The translations under genes and the position numbers were made by a program. From Methanosarcina sp. DH2 (GTDB taxonomy: Archaea > Halobacteriota > Methanosarcinia > Methanosarcinales > Methanosarcinaceae), in contig NZ_WJBI01000007.1 of assembly GCF_020804225.1 (NCBI RefSeq), positions 49,542 to 113,541 of the forward strand: 64,000 nt of DNA, in the 5' to 3' direction. The notes beneath the pieces were generated by a model. It ran no database searches. It saw nothing but the letters and a program-made list of their open reading frames with translations, and was not told the DNA's origin. Below, piece after piece: positions 19,360 to 28,089 of this stretch. Positions within the stretch are counted from its first letter, which is position 1, and every line of letters begins with the position of its first letter.

Positions 19360-19899
19360 TTGATAATAAATAGAATAGCAGTGGATAAATTCAGTGAAAC
19401 TCTTCAAAAAGTAAAAGATGATCCTTCTAAAACTAAAAAAGTGATTGAGTTTGAAGGGAATTGGGAGATTGGCAGGACAGGGCCTCAATTTTCTACAAAG
19501 ATAAATTCCGAGAGGGGAGGAGAGTTCCTGATTCAATCAGATGAACCGGTAGCTCTCGGAGGCGGAGGAACTGCCCCCAATCCCGTTCAGTATGGCCTGT
19601 ATGGAATAGCATCCTGTTTTGCAGCTAGCTTTGCTAAATGGACTGCAATGGAAGGTATAGTGCTCAATCAGTTCAAGATTAAGGTTAGGGCTGATATGGA
19701 TCTAAGTGTAAGCTTTGGAATTTCCCACGAACCTGCAATCCCTATCTATGAGTCTATTAAATTCGAAATCATAGTTGATTCTGGAATGAGCATGGAAGAA
19801 ATCCAGAAATTTAATGAGATTGCAAAGCAACGCTGTCCCTGTTATTACTGTTTAACCACTGAAATTATTCCTAAAATTGTGTTCAAAAAGGAAGATTAG
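19360..19899 (+). CDS. OsmC/Ohr-family protein
   Basis: A 179-residue OsmC-like protein starting with TTG. The TTG is chosen because GAGGTGA lies four bases upstream and no in-frame ATG is nearby. The core has GGGGTAPNPVQYGLYGIASCFAASFAKWTA, with the first family cysteine in the helix, and a later RCPCYYCLT segment with the second. Typical OsmC/Ohr enzymes reduce organic peroxides with a Cys pair. The additional cysteines in the CPCYYC stretch are unusual and could make it a persulfide- or thiol-handling protein (inference). It stands alone. Confidence 0.78.
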   Translation: MIINRIAVDKFSETLQKVKDDPSKTKKVIEFEGNWEIGRTGPQFSTKINSERGGEFLIQSDEPVALGGGGTAPNPVQYGLYGIASCFAASFAKWTAMEGIVLNQFKIKVRADMDLSVSFGISHEPAIPIYESIKFEIIVDSGMSMEEIQKFNEIAKQRCPCYYCLTTEIIPKIVFKKED

Positions 19900-19988
19900 T
19901 AACCTTTAGCAGGTGCCTTATATTCAGATCTGCAGTTATATCCAATTTATGAGTGCGTTTGAAACATTAATCAATCGAGACTCTGGCT

Positions 19989-20068
19989 CAAGAGGACCGA
20001 TTTACACGCATTAACATTAAGCTTCTATCAAGAGGACTGATTTACACGCATTAACATTAAGCTTCTAT
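19989..20068. repeat. 40-bp tandem duplication
   Basis: Two 40-bp units (19989-20028 and 20029-20068) differ at one base. Each begins CAAGAGGAC(C/T)GATTTA, resembling the end of the dispersed CTCAAGAGGACTAATTTA motif, and ends in CATTAAGCTTCTAT-like sequence. Confidence 0.85.
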
Positions 20069-20075
20069 CACGCGG

Positions 20076-20203
20076 GCTAAAAAAATGAGCAAGCTGTTCT
20101 TTTCAGTATTTTTAGCCTGCTCAGGAAGAATTTTTTTTCTTCATTTTAAGATTTCACGCTTTCTGTCTCATATGCAGGGCGTACATCTGGACTTTTTTCA
20201 TCT
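20076..20203 (-). pseudogene. Detached copy of the 3' end of the YHS/FrhB fusion gene
   Basis: These 128 bases are a direct copy of 20552-20679, which holds the last 50 coding bases of the fusion gene plus 78 bases downstream of it. The copy encodes only the last 16 residues and no start, so it is a non-functional stub. It joins sharply to a dispersed hairpin element at 20204. Confidence 0.85.
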
Positions 20204-20264
20204 CCCGAATTGCGCCTCGGGAGTACTCTTTCCTTTTCGCTTCGCTCAAGAAGACTAATTTATC
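20202..20264. repeat. Second copy of the dispersed hairpin element
   Basis: CTCCCGA-attgcgcc-TCGGGAG (20202-20223) is a perfect 7-bp hairpin, followed by CCTTTTCGCTTCGCTCAAG and GACTAATTTA. The same hairpin-plus-tail follows the mcr terminator, where the hairpin unit is tripled. Confidence 0.8.
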
Positions 20265-20268
20265 TGAA

Positions 20269-20508
20269 TTTCCGCAGATGTTCTCTATAACGTAACATGT
20301 TTCTTGCTATCGTTTTGGATAATTTCTCAAAAATCCACAATTATTATCTCAGCTGAATCTTCGGAAAATGGAAATTGGAATCTTTGAATGAAGGCACAAG
20401 GTCGAAAAGTGTGAGATATTTCAAAAACACACGTTTAAATAATTAAGGCCATTTTCCTAAAAAACAATATCAAGAAAATTGTGAAAGTTGATAAGACATC
20501 TGCGGAAA
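20269..20508. mobile_element. 240-bp element with 13-bp terminal inverted repeats
   Basis: TTTCCGCAGATGT at 20269-20281 is matched by its exact reverse complement at 20496-20508. On the minus strand the left end encodes a short open stretch ending in RNMLRYREHLRKFR, which looks like the tail of a transposase. No full transposase fits. This may be a MITE or the remains of an insertion sequence; no target-site duplication is obvious. Confidence 0.55.
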
Positions 20509-20551
20509 GTGGGATTTATAGGAACAAACTCCAATCTTCAATCAGAAAAAT

Positions 20552-20679
20552 GCTAAAAAAATGAGCAAGCTGTTCTTTTCAGTATTTTTAGCCTGCTCAG
20601 GAAGAATTTTTTTTCTTCATTTTAAGATTTCACGCTTTCTGTCTCATATGCAGGGCGTACATCTGGACTTTTTTCATCT
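20552..20679. repeat. 128-bp direct repeat, copy inside the intact gene end
   Basis: Identical to 20076-20203 at an offset of 476 bases. It includes a gene terminator candidate (T-rich GAATTTTTTTTCTTC when read on the plus strand, A-rich on the minus strand) and the stop codon of the YHS/FrhB fusion gene. Confidence 0.85.
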
Positions 20680-21793
20680 TTGCCAGGTTGAGTACTTTTT
20701 CGAGTTCTTCGTCGGTAAGGTGCCGGGCTTCGATATAGCCGTTATCTACGGCTTCGTTGAAGATTTCGTAGCCTATGGCTGAACGGGCCAGGACTGTGGT
20801 GCAACCTTTTGGGCTGCCGACTCCGCCAAAGGAGATATCTGAGTTTTCGGCAGTCAGGTCTGTGCAGAAACGGCAGGAGGTGCTTCGGTATTCATCAAAG
20901 TCACTGAGTTCGAAGACATGCTCTTTTCCGTCTTTTAAAGTAATTTCGAACTTTCCTCGTCGGATTTTCATGGCATCGACATTCTCAAGCGTGATTCCAT
21001 AATTTTCCAGTACGGTTTTGATTCCCTCATAGGAGAAGGTATCCATACAAAAAAGTCCCAGTTTGAGAACCTTTGCCCTCATAAAGAGGTGCAGAAAACC
21101 GTAAGAGCTTTTTTGCATTTTTGTGACGGCATCAATGTTACAGCTTGTCCCTACAAAGGCAACACTGTTCATCCCCTGCTTGACTGCGCTCATAAGGGCT
21201 TCAAGTGTCATCGAATGGGAGTAGATGCTGCCGCTGCTCTCCAGGATTTCTTCCCTGGTTTTTGCAACTATGGGTATTGGCTTCCAGGGCTCTTCTTTTG
21301 AACGGGTTGTAACTACTGCACAGTCGATAAGTCCCTCGTCCAGAGCGTACAGAAGAAGAGAGGTAACAACTCCTCCGTCCTGTCCCTGTATTTCCGGCAA
21401 GGCAGACTTTGCAGCATAGGCGTATCTGAAACTTCCTATTAGCCCTTCTTCTGTAGTAATAGTTCTCGGGCACTGGTAGTAGCAGACCCCACAGGCTTTG
21501 CAGGGACCTACCAGTTCGGGTTTTCCGTCTTTGATAGTTATGTATTCACAGCTTGCTGCACAGGCTCCGCAAAGAGTGCAGATACCGGGTTTTATTATAT
21601 CCCGCTTTAACTTTCCAAAAGATATTTTTTCCTTTTCACTCAGGCTCCGCTTGAGACGGATAACGCTTTTTTCAAGTGCATCGAATTTATGCTTGCACTC
21701 AGTACTGCAGAAATAGTAATGTTTTCCCCCGTAATCCGAAAAGTATTCAGTATCGTCAGATATAATTTTCTTGCAAATAGGGTCTAGTGGCAT
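20630..21793 (-). CDS. YHS-domain / ferredoxin / FrhB-type F420 oxidoreductase fusion
   Basis: A 387-residue protein with three parts. Residues 1-45 form a YHS-like metal-binding domain (MPLDPICKKII, HYYFCSTECKHKF). Residues about 70-112 carry two 4Fe-4S motifs (CTLCGACAASC and CKACGVCYYQCP). Residues about 120-387 match the beta subunit family of F420-reducing hydrogenase (FrhB/FpoF), with GQDGGVVTSLL, FVGTSCNIDAV and a C-terminal CRFCTD cluster region. Members pass electrons between reduced F420 and Fe-S partners through FAD. No hydrogenase or dehydrogenase subunit is adjacent, so the partner is unknown. ATG at 21793. The 3' end is duplicated nearby. Confidence 0.82.
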   Translation of the reverse strand: MPLDPICKKIISDDTEYFSDYGGKHYYFCSTECKHKFDALEKSVIRLKRSLSEKEKISFGKLKRDIIKPGICTLCGACAASCEYITIKDGKPELVGPCKACGVCYYQCPRTITTEEGLIGSFRYAYAAKSALPEIQGQDGGVVTSLLLYALDEGLIDCAVVTTRSKEEPWKPIPIVAKTREEILESSGSIYSHSMTLEALMSAVKQGMNSVAFVGTSCNIDAVTKMQKSSYGFLHLFMRAKVLKLGLFCMDTFSYEGIKTVLENYGITLENVDAMKIRRGKFEITLKDGKEHVFELSDFDEYRSTSCRFCTDLTAENSDISFGGVGSPKGCTTVLARSAIGYEIFNEAVDNGYIEARHLTDEELEKVLNLAKMKKVQMYALHMRQKA

Positions 21794-22638
21794 TAAAGGC
21801 CTCCAATGAACATTTATCCGAAAATTTCAGGAACATCATATTGCTATTCCCGGGAAAGATCTAGATCAGTTCTTCAGCATATAATTATTATATTTAATGA
21901 GTATATATTAATCATACGTGGTATTATAATTATGCTCTTTATAATTATGTTCTGTAATTTATTCTTATGGGTAAATAATTTAAGCTCGATTAAAAGCATT
22001 GCTTTGAAATCGAAATATTTTTTAAGAAATGCTGTTGAGATATGAGTTAAAAGGTGTCACACTAAGAGAGAGTAATGATAAAGTAGACATAACAAGAATG
22101 ATACTAAAAATATTACTCGAATACAACAAAAAGACCGATACAAAAATCAGGTGATCAGGATGGGTGAGCAGAGATAATAAAAAGCCAGGGTCGTGAATCC
22201 GCTGTAGATGGATAGTTATGATAGGACTTAACTGAAATAAACCAGCATTTTGAAGTGTTTTAGCAAAGATTATTATAGGCTTTGGTTAATACCTTCTTTA
22301 AACTTCAGATAAATTGTGTTCTTGTCATATCTCTTTATCAAATCCCGGAGATAAATATCTCCGGAATGTCCCGATGTTCAAAATATCCGGTTTCTAATTG
22401 TTGTACCCAACGCATTCATATTAGATTCAACCAGGTTTAAGCAGTCTATATTAATTTAAATCAGCTTCAAGTTAGTCTGGATTATTTTTGATTAAACTGC
22501 AAAAAGCAATCCGTCTTAAAATGAAATTCATTATTACATTCTATAGTACAAGTTCAATTGAATTCGACATTGGCAGTTCAACCTTACAGGACGTAGATTC
22601 AATTGAAACTATGTACAGATCCTCAGGAAGGGAAAAAA
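21794..22638. other. Long AT-rich spacer
   Basis: No gene supported. It must hold the divergent promoters of the YHS/FrhB fusion and of the marker-protein gene. Several TATA-like stretches (around 21885-21960) occur; none can be singled out. Confidence 0.45.
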
Positions 22639-24072
22639 ATGGCTCTGAAACCCAGAATTGCAGAATCTCCTCAGGTTCGCTATATTGACCTTAAATCAAA
22701 ACCATTCTTTATCGTAGCTTCAGTAGAAGTAGGAAATACCACAACTAAATCTATCCTTACAGCCACCAATATGGACACTGGAAGGACGCATATCGTAAAC
22801 AAGGTCCTGCGCATGACCAGGGATGTCCGTCCTCCAAAACCCGGGGAAACCGTGTTCGGAAAGACACTTACGGGAGTGGAACTCACGCGCGAGGCTGTTG
22901 CAGAACTGGTGAAAAGCACTCTTACCGAGTCCATGGAAAAAGCCAGTCTGGATATAAAGACTGACCTTAACTTTGTGGTACGCTCTACAGGTGTTGTTGC
23001 AGGTTTCGATTCTCCGGAAGAAGTTGGCGAATTCATCAAAGCCCTTGCTGACGGGTGTCTGATGGCAGGAGTTCCTCCAAAGAACATGACTCCGCCAATG
23101 TCCATCTCGAATATTTCTAAAAAACTCCAGAAATACAGTAAACTGGAAAAAGTCATTTTTGATGGGGCCGTAGCTGGCGTTGTGCCTCCGATAGGTTCTA
23201 CTGGCGTTGAAATTGTTGCAAACGAGATGGAGGGAGAGCTTGCAACGGCAGGAATAAAAGAAGCTGCTAAACTAACGGATGTGGATTTCAGGAACCCATG
23301 TATCTCAATTGACTTCGGGACAACCCTTGATGGCAGGATAACAAGCCCTGACCAGCCGTATGCAAAAACAATTGGAAACTTCTGCGGATATGCAGGTGCA
23401 ATTCCTGACGCCATTATTCGGGGCTCGAAGATTGTTGACTCAAAAGTGGGTACTGCTCTGGAGGTTTTTGAGAAACAGAAACCACCTTCTTTCCTCACTT
23501 TGAAAATGAAGGCTAAAGCTATCGAAGATTATTCAAGGCGCATTCATGAGCTTATAATCATTGAGAAAGTTCCTGCGGATAGAAAGAGATATGGCAGTGT
23601 CCCTGTCAGGCCGGACGCAGCCGAAGAGATAGGTGTAACACTTATAGGTTGCGATGTGGGGGAAAATGGCTCAAATATGGGAAAACTGAGTGCAATAGGC
23701 GTGGAGATATGCAAAAGCCATGGGTTACCTATTGTTTATGCTGTTATTGACGAGGTAATGGCCGGAGTGGTGTGCAGGCTCATAGAAGTTGCAAAAAAAG
23801 AAGGTCTCATCTTTGAAGACACAACTTTCGGAATTACAGGTAGGGCAGGAATTACCGGGAACAAACCTAAATTAATTCTGAGCTGCCTGGAGAAAATGAA
23901 CCTTGCCCCTAAAATCGATGAGAGAGTGGTCTTTGTGGATGACGGGCTTGCCAGAGGTGCAGCTGTTATGGCACGCTGCATGAACTCCCTGGGTTCACCT
24001 CAAAACCCACTTGGTGGCAGGCATGGCGGAAAATGCATTCTTGCACAGCGGATGAAAATGCAGGAAAGATGA
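22639..24072 (+). CDS. Probable methanogenesis marker protein 14
   Basis: A 477-residue protein that resembles the methanogen-specific marker family 14. It has ASKHA (actin-like ATPase) features: VASVEVGNTTTKSIL near the N-terminus as a phosphate-1 loop, ISIDFGTTLDGRI in the middle, and late FGITGRAGITG and VFVDDGLARGAA motifs. This fold is shared with activases such as RamA, so a role in reactivating a methanogenesis enzyme is an inference. ATG 22639 is preceded by AGGAAGGG; an upstream TTG in frame gives an unconvincing extension. The exact family number is from memory. Confidence 0.62.
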   Translation: MALKPRIAESPQVRYIDLKSKPFFIVASVEVGNTTTKSILTATNMDTGRTHIVNKVLRMTRDVRPPKPGETVFGKTLTGVELTREAVAELVKSTLTESMEKASLDIKTDLNFVVRSTGVVAGFDSPEEVGEFIKALADGCLMAGVPPKNMTPPMSISNISKKLQKYSKLEKVIFDGAVAGVVPPIGSTGVEIVANEMEGELATAGIKEAAKLTDVDFRNPCISIDFGTTLDGRITSPDQPYAKTIGNFCGYAGAIPDAIIRGSKIVDSKVGTALEVFEKQKPPSFLTLKMKAKAIEDYSRRIHELIIIEKVPADRKRYGSVPVRPDAAEEIGVTLIGCDVGENGSNMGKLSAIGVEICKSHGLPIVYAVIDEVMAGVVCRLIEVAKKEGLIFEDTTFGITGRAGITGNKPKLILSCLEKMNLAPKIDERVVFVDDGLARGAAVMARCMNSLGSPQNPLGGRHGGKCILAQRMKMQER

Positions 24073-24219
24073 AATGGTAAATTGAGCGAAATGATAGATA
24101 AAGTAAAATGATAGATAAAGTAAAACGGTGAATATTTCTTATAATGAACAAAGAAATGTTTAGAAAGTATATCGCAAAAACTGAAAAAAAGCCGGGTAAT
24201 GGAGTAAAAGCAGGGTGAT

Positions 24220-24546
24220 TTATCCTCCTGCTCCTCCTCCGCCTGCTTTTCCAAGATCGAAGCCCTGCATTGTTTCTCTTTCTTTTCTGAATCTTTCTTC
24301 CAGTTCCTCGGCAGTAAACTCCCTTTCCTCTCTCTTTTCTGCGGGTCTGATATCTGTAAGCTCCATAGTTTCTTCTCTGTACCAGAGATCGGTGCTTTCG
24401 AGCAGGACCCAAACTTTTCCCTGTCCGTCCTTTTTGATCTCGGTCACATAACTTACAGTATCGCTATTTACATACTTGGCAGCATCTCCCACTCTGATGG
24501 TCTTTTTGTTGCGCCCTACCGCTGTGATTTCTTCAGCATCAGCCAT
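24220..24546 (-). CDS. DUF2098 family protein
   Basis: A 108-residue archaeal protein with a small beta-rich N-terminal domain (IRVGDAAKYVNSDTVSYVTEIKK... VWVLLESTDLWYREETMEL), an acidic/basic helix and a glycine-rich tail (GKAGGGGAGG). The family is conserved in methanogens without a known role; the first domain looks like an SH3-like RNA- or protein-binding barrel. It is convergent with the marker-protein gene. AGGTGAAA lies just upstream of ATG 24546. Confidence 0.7.
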   Translation of the reverse strand: MADAEEITAVGRNKKTIRVGDAAKYVNSDTVSYVTEIKKDGQGKVWVLLESTDLWYREETMELTDIRPAEKREEREFTAEELEERFRKERETMQGFDLGKAGGGGAGG

Positions 24547-24921
24547 GCTTTCACCTCAAGGGCTTCCAGGACTGACATTACAGGCCCTGCAAGTCCATTT
24601 CTTCTTAAAATAACTGTTTTCCTTTTTTAATAACTATTTATAGGTTATTCAGACCCTTTAGCGAACTACTCTCACCTGCCTCTTCAAAGTCGAGGAAAGG
24701 GCTTTCTGCTTCATGGATTATTTTTTAAATTTTCACAAGTTTAATTCGGGCATTCCATGCCCTACTTATGTTTCGTCCCTATCTCGATCCGGCTTTACAT
24801 AGTTTCAAGCAAAGAAGAGGCGTTTTTCCATGACCTTGTGAGCCTGAATGTGAACATTATTTACATTGGTTTCCAGGTTCTTGAACCCAGTGTCTAAATT
24901 ATATTGATTTGAGGGTATATA
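24547..24921. other. Gene-free spacer
   Basis: No gene supported. It holds the promoter region of the DUF2098 gene and, at 24894-24903, an AT-rich TATA-like AAATTATATT ahead of a very short frame. Confidence 0.4.
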
Positions 24922-25059
24922 ATGATTAGGGGTAGCGAAAAGGTTATCGGTACAGTTGACGGTTTTCATCCCCTACCTGTCTCCTTTTGGGTTGAAGAAG
25001 GGTATCCCGCTTTGAGGCAAGTTGTGGTTTTACCTGTAACAGCCTCTAAAAAGCTCTGA
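24922..25059 (+). CDS. Possible small protein (45 residues)
   Basis: A short frame beginning MIRGSEKVIGTVDGFHPLPV. GAGGG at 24911-24915 is six bases before the ATG. No family is recognised. The TATA-like sequence upstream is too close for a leadered mRNA that keeps the GAGGG, so support is mixed. Confidence 0.3.
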   Translation: MIRGSEKVIGTVDGFHPLPVSFWVEEGYPALRQVVVLPVTASKKL

Positions 25060-25124
25060 CAGATTTAATAGAGACTTCACAGTTTGAAAAAATAAAAAGA
25101 GAATTTAAAGTTTGTTAATTTTTC

Positions 25125-25159
25125 AGTAATCGATTACTTTCTCTCAGTAATCGATTACT
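25125..25159. promoter_or_regulatory. Two perfect 14-bp palindromes 21 bp apart
   Basis: AGTAATCGATTACT, a perfect palindrome, occurs at 25125-25138 and 25146-25159. The 21-bp period places both sites on the same DNA face. They lie 42-76 bases beyond the mptA stop codon, so they may control something reading to the left or act as a repeat; function unknown. Confidence 0.6.
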
Positions 25160-25200
25160 TTCTCTCACTATGGGTAATTTTCTTTTATTGGGTAACCTCT

Positions 25201-26157
25201 TTACTGGTTAATCTCATTTCTGAGTTCTCCCATGAGAGCTACCCTTTCGGCAAATGCGTTGTGCCTGTGTATGCTTTCCTCATTAATCTGTTTGATAGTG
25301 ATTACTGCATTATCTGGAAGTTTCGGGAATTCTTTTACAATATTATCTGCCATTGCCCTTACACAGTCTTCCACAAACTTGGGGTTCATGTGTGCAGTTT
25401 CCACAACAACTTTCTCGTCTGAGCGCTTCAGGATTTCATAAACGCTTGAACTCATGGAGCGTTCGATTATCTTGATTATGCTTTCCAGGGAAACATCAAA
25501 ATCGTGGGCTACTTTGATTGAGACAATACCTATTCCGCGCTGATTGTGGGTAGCCATAGGAACCTTTTCAAGGAATTTTATGATTGTGTCCCTGTCAACC
25601 CCAAGATCAGCAAGCTCATTTGCAGCCTTATCTCTCATTATCTCCTGAGCGCAGGGGCACGCAGTCATTCCCACAACTTCAGCTCCTATGAGCTTTTTCA
25701 CATCAAAGTAGCCTTTGTTTCCGTCGCCTCTTACAGCCGAAGCTTCAGCAAAGATATTAACGACTTCCTGACACTTGATCCCCGTTGAGGGGGAAGTACG
25801 CCTTATCATATATTCGCTTTTCATCCTTACTTCAGCCTGATTTGCATATTCGTGGCGGCCAAGCAGGTTATGTGCAATATCACTACACAGTTGTTCTATT
25901 TCGTACACCGGTGTGCTGAGGACCTTTTCCAGTACTTCGTCTACAGCTTCGAAGTTCCTTGAAAGGTTTGCTCCCTTACGATCTGAGGGCAGGTCAACAA
26001 AGACATCAAAAGTTGAAATCAGCACTATCGGACGTTTGTCCTTTCGTTTGATTTCAACCAGCTTTTTCATGTTTGTTACCCCAACACGGGTGAGGTTGAT
26101 GGCTATGCTTGGTCTGCTGGCCTGGACGTCCGGGAGGTTGAAAGTACAGTGTTCCAT
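25201..26157 (-). CDS. mptA: GTP cyclohydrolase MptA (FolE2 family)
   Basis: A 318-residue Fe(II)-dependent GTP cyclohydrolase that makes 7,8-dihydroneopterin 2',3'-cyclic phosphate, the first step of tetrahydromethanopterin synthesis in methanogens. The metal-site cysteine lies in [12 protein letters not shown], and other signatures are [36 protein letters not shown] and [12 protein letters not shown]. Length fits MptA. ATG at 26157; the leader region is AT-rich. It stands alone and is divergent from the MC1 gene. Confidence 0.93.
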   Translation of the reverse strand: MEHCTFNLPDVQASRPSIAINLTRVGVTNMKKLVEIKRKDKRPIVLISTFDVFVDLPSDRKGANLSRNFEAVDEVLEKVLSTPVYEIEQLCSDIAHNLLGRHEYANQAEVRMKSEYMIRRTSPSTGIKCQEVVNIFAEASAVRGDGNKGYFDVKKLIGAEVVGMTACPCAQEIMRDKAANELADLGVDRDTIIKFLEKVPMATHNQRGIGIVSIKVAHDFDVSLESIIKIIERSMSSSVYEILKRSDEKVVVETAHMNPKFVEDCVRAMADNIVKEFPKLPDNAVITIKQINEESIHRHNAFAERVALMGELRNEINQ

Positions 26158-26569
26158 ATTTAACCAGATCCGTGAAAAGATGAGTATGTGCTTGATTGAT
26201 AGAATAAAACCTTAACAAATACATAATTTTTATTATATGCATTTGGAAAAATATAGTGACCATAAGAAGTTATAGCATGTAAAGTTTGTGCTTTCCAGGC
26301 TCTTTTCCAAAAGTACAATAAAATATATTTTGTAAGAGTATCTAAAAACCCTTTACTGAATCATATTTTAAACCATATTTTTAACAAAGGATAAATATTT
26401 AAATATTTCCCATTTTGACCACAATATATAAAAATTTAGTTTATATCTCCTGTACAGATTAAGAGCCTTTTTGTATAAACCAATAACTATAGGCAACATC
26501 CTGAAGAAAGATTTTATATACTTTAAAAATTAATCAGTGTCTAGCAATACAATTTGCGAGGTGACCTTT
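26158..26569. other. Divergent AT-rich regulatory region between mptA and MC1
   Basis: More than 400 bases without a gene. Its left end must hold the mptA promoter and its right end the MC1 promoter (see TATA box at 26513). The rest is A/T-rich with many short runs and could be bound by MC1-type chromatin proteins. Confidence 0.45.
26513..26520 (+). promoter_or_regulatory. TATA box of the MC1 gene
   Basis: TTTATATA preceded by purine-rich GAAGAAAGA (BRE-like). Transcription is expected near 26545, leaving a leader of about 25 bases that contains GAGGTGA at 26558-26564. Confidence 0.65.
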
Positions 26570-26854
26570 ATGTCCAACACAAGAAATTTTGTTTTACGAG
26601 ACGAAGAAGGCAATGAGCATGGAGTTTTCACTGGAAAACAGCCTCGTCAGGCTGCTTTGAAAGCTGCAAACCGGGGCGACGGTACTAAATCCAAACCGGA
26701 CGTCATCCGCCTCAGAGAACGCGGGACAAAGAAGGTGCACGTTTTCAAGGCATGGAAAGAACTTGTCGCAGCCCCCAAAAATAGGCCTGACTGGATGCCT
26801 GAGAAAATCAGCAAGCCCTTTGTCAAGAAAGAAAAGATCGAAAAAATCGAGTAA
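26570..26854 (+). CDS. Archaeal chromosomal protein MC1
   Basis: A 94-residue basic DNA-binding protein, the main non-histone chromatin protein of Methanosarcina, which binds as a monomer and sharply bends DNA. The sequence SNTRNFVLRDEEGNEHGVF starts as in known MC1, and the Lys/Arg-rich body with KPDVIRLRERGTKKVHVFKAW matches over full length. The track-independent start at ATG 26570 is fixed by GAGGTGA six bases upstream; an earlier in-frame codon lacks support. A good TATA box precedes it, fitting high expression. Confidence 0.95.
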   Translation: MSNTRNFVLRDEEGNEHGVFTGKQPRQAALKAANRGDGTKSKPDVIRLRERGTKKVHVFKAWKELVAAPKNRPDWMPEKISKPFVKKEKIEKIE

Positions 26855-27098
26855 ACTCTATCCCTCACATGCCCTGGAAATCGGGGTTCTTTCTTTTTCT
26901 TTTTGATATTCAGATACGGAATTAGCCTGGACAGGCCTTTGATTTCTACTATCCGGGCTGGTTTATTTCTCTAACCATTATATCTCTTTAAATTTATAAG
27001 AGAGTTTGCATCTATTTGCTTTTTATTCAATCCCTTCTCAGCTTTTACCTGTGGTATTTAACGATAAGTTTAAAAAGAGATTTTCTGATTCCTAAATC

Positions 27099-27998
27099 AT
27101 GGAACTCAAAAGAGAGAATGTGCTTATCGAAGCCCTGCCTTATATGCAGGAGTTCTATGGTTCGATCATGGTTGTCAAAGTAGGTGGAAACGCCATGGTC
27201 AGCGCCCAGATAATGGAGGATATCATAAAAGATATCGTCCTCCTGCGTTATGTAGGAATCAAACCTGTTATTGTACACGGGGGCGGGCCTGAAATCACTG
27301 AAAAAATGGAACGCATGGGCAAAAAGGCTGAGTTCTTCCAGGGACTTCGTATTACAGATGACGAAACTATGGAAATTGCAAGAATGGTTCTGGTAGGGAA
27401 CATAAACACAAAGATTGTGTCCCTGATCGGGATATTCGGCGGCAAAGGTGTCGGATTTACTGGCTATGACGGAAGAATGATCCTTGGTCACAAACAGGCT
27501 GCAAAACGTGTACTTATTGACGGCGTGGAAACTGAAGTAGATATAGGCTGGGTCGGGGAAAGTGAAGTCATAAATCCGGAAATTCTCCTTATTATGCTTG
27601 AAAAAGGCTATATTCCTGTTATCTCTCCGGTTGCTGTGGATGCAAAAGGCAATGCCCTGAATATCAATGCTGATACCGTTGCAGGAGACATTGCAGCGGC
27701 TTTGCATGCTAAAAAGCTTATCCTTATGACCGACGTTTCCGGCCTCCTTAGAGACATGAAAGATCCTGGCAGTCGTATCTCCCGTGTAAACCTGGATGAG
27801 ATTGATCCTCTTATTGGGGAAGGAGTTATCAGGGGTGGTATGATTCCTAAACTCAAAGGCGCTGCTGTTGCGGTTAAAAGCGGGGTAGAGAAAGCGCATA
27901 TCATAAACGGAAGCGTTTCTCATTCCATGCTTCTTGAACTTTTTACTGACGGCGGAGTCGGAACAATGATTTACGGGCCGGATCACCCATCTGAATAA
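27099..27998 (+). CDS. argB: Acetylglutamate kinase
   Basis: A 299-residue amino-acid kinase that phosphorylates N-acetylglutamate in arginine synthesis. VVKVGGNAM near residue 27 is the ATP-binding glycine loop, PVIVHGGGPEI binds the substrate, and LTD/DVSGLLRD plus IRGGMIPKLKGA complete the family pattern. No ribosome-binding site precedes ATG 27099. GTTTAAAAAG at about 27066-27075 is a TATA-like box some 28 bases upstream, so the mRNA may be leaderless. A 16-bp tandem repeat follows the gene (28030-28061). Confidence 0.96.
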   Translation: MELKRENVLIEALPYMQEFYGSIMVVKVGGNAMVSAQIMEDIIKDIVLLRYVGIKPVIVHGGGPEITEKMERMGKKAEFFQGLRITDDETMEIARMVLVGNINTKIVSLIGIFGGKGVGFTGYDGRMILGHKQAAKRVLIDGVETEVDIGWVGESEVINPEILLIMLEKGYIPVISPVAVDAKGNALNINADTVAGDIAAALHAKKLILMTDVSGLLRDMKDPGSRISRVNLDEIDPLIGEGVIRGGMIPKLKGAAVAVKSGVEKAHIINGSVSHSMLLELFTDGGVGTMIYGPDHPSE

Positions 27999-28029
27999 TT
28001 ACAGGCAGATTCGTCACCTTCTGGCAAAA

Positions 28030-28061
28030 AATCCAAAGCTCAAAGAATCCAAAGCTCAAAG
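28030..28061. repeat. 16-bp tandem repeat after argB
   Basis: AATCCAAAGCTCAAAG occurs at 28030-28045 and 28046-28061, followed by a partial third copy AATCC. Confidence 0.75.
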
Positions 28062-28089
28062 AATCCAGGACTATAGGTAAAAGGCAGCC

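Noticed and set aside
22680..23498. 272-residue minus-strand frame opposite the marker-protein gene
   Set aside because: Shadow frame; the plus-strand gene has family motifs along its full length.
27045..27986. 313-residue minus-strand frame opposite argB
   Set aside because: It covers argB almost exactly, has low-complexity Ser/Phe/His composition and no known motif. ArgB is certain.
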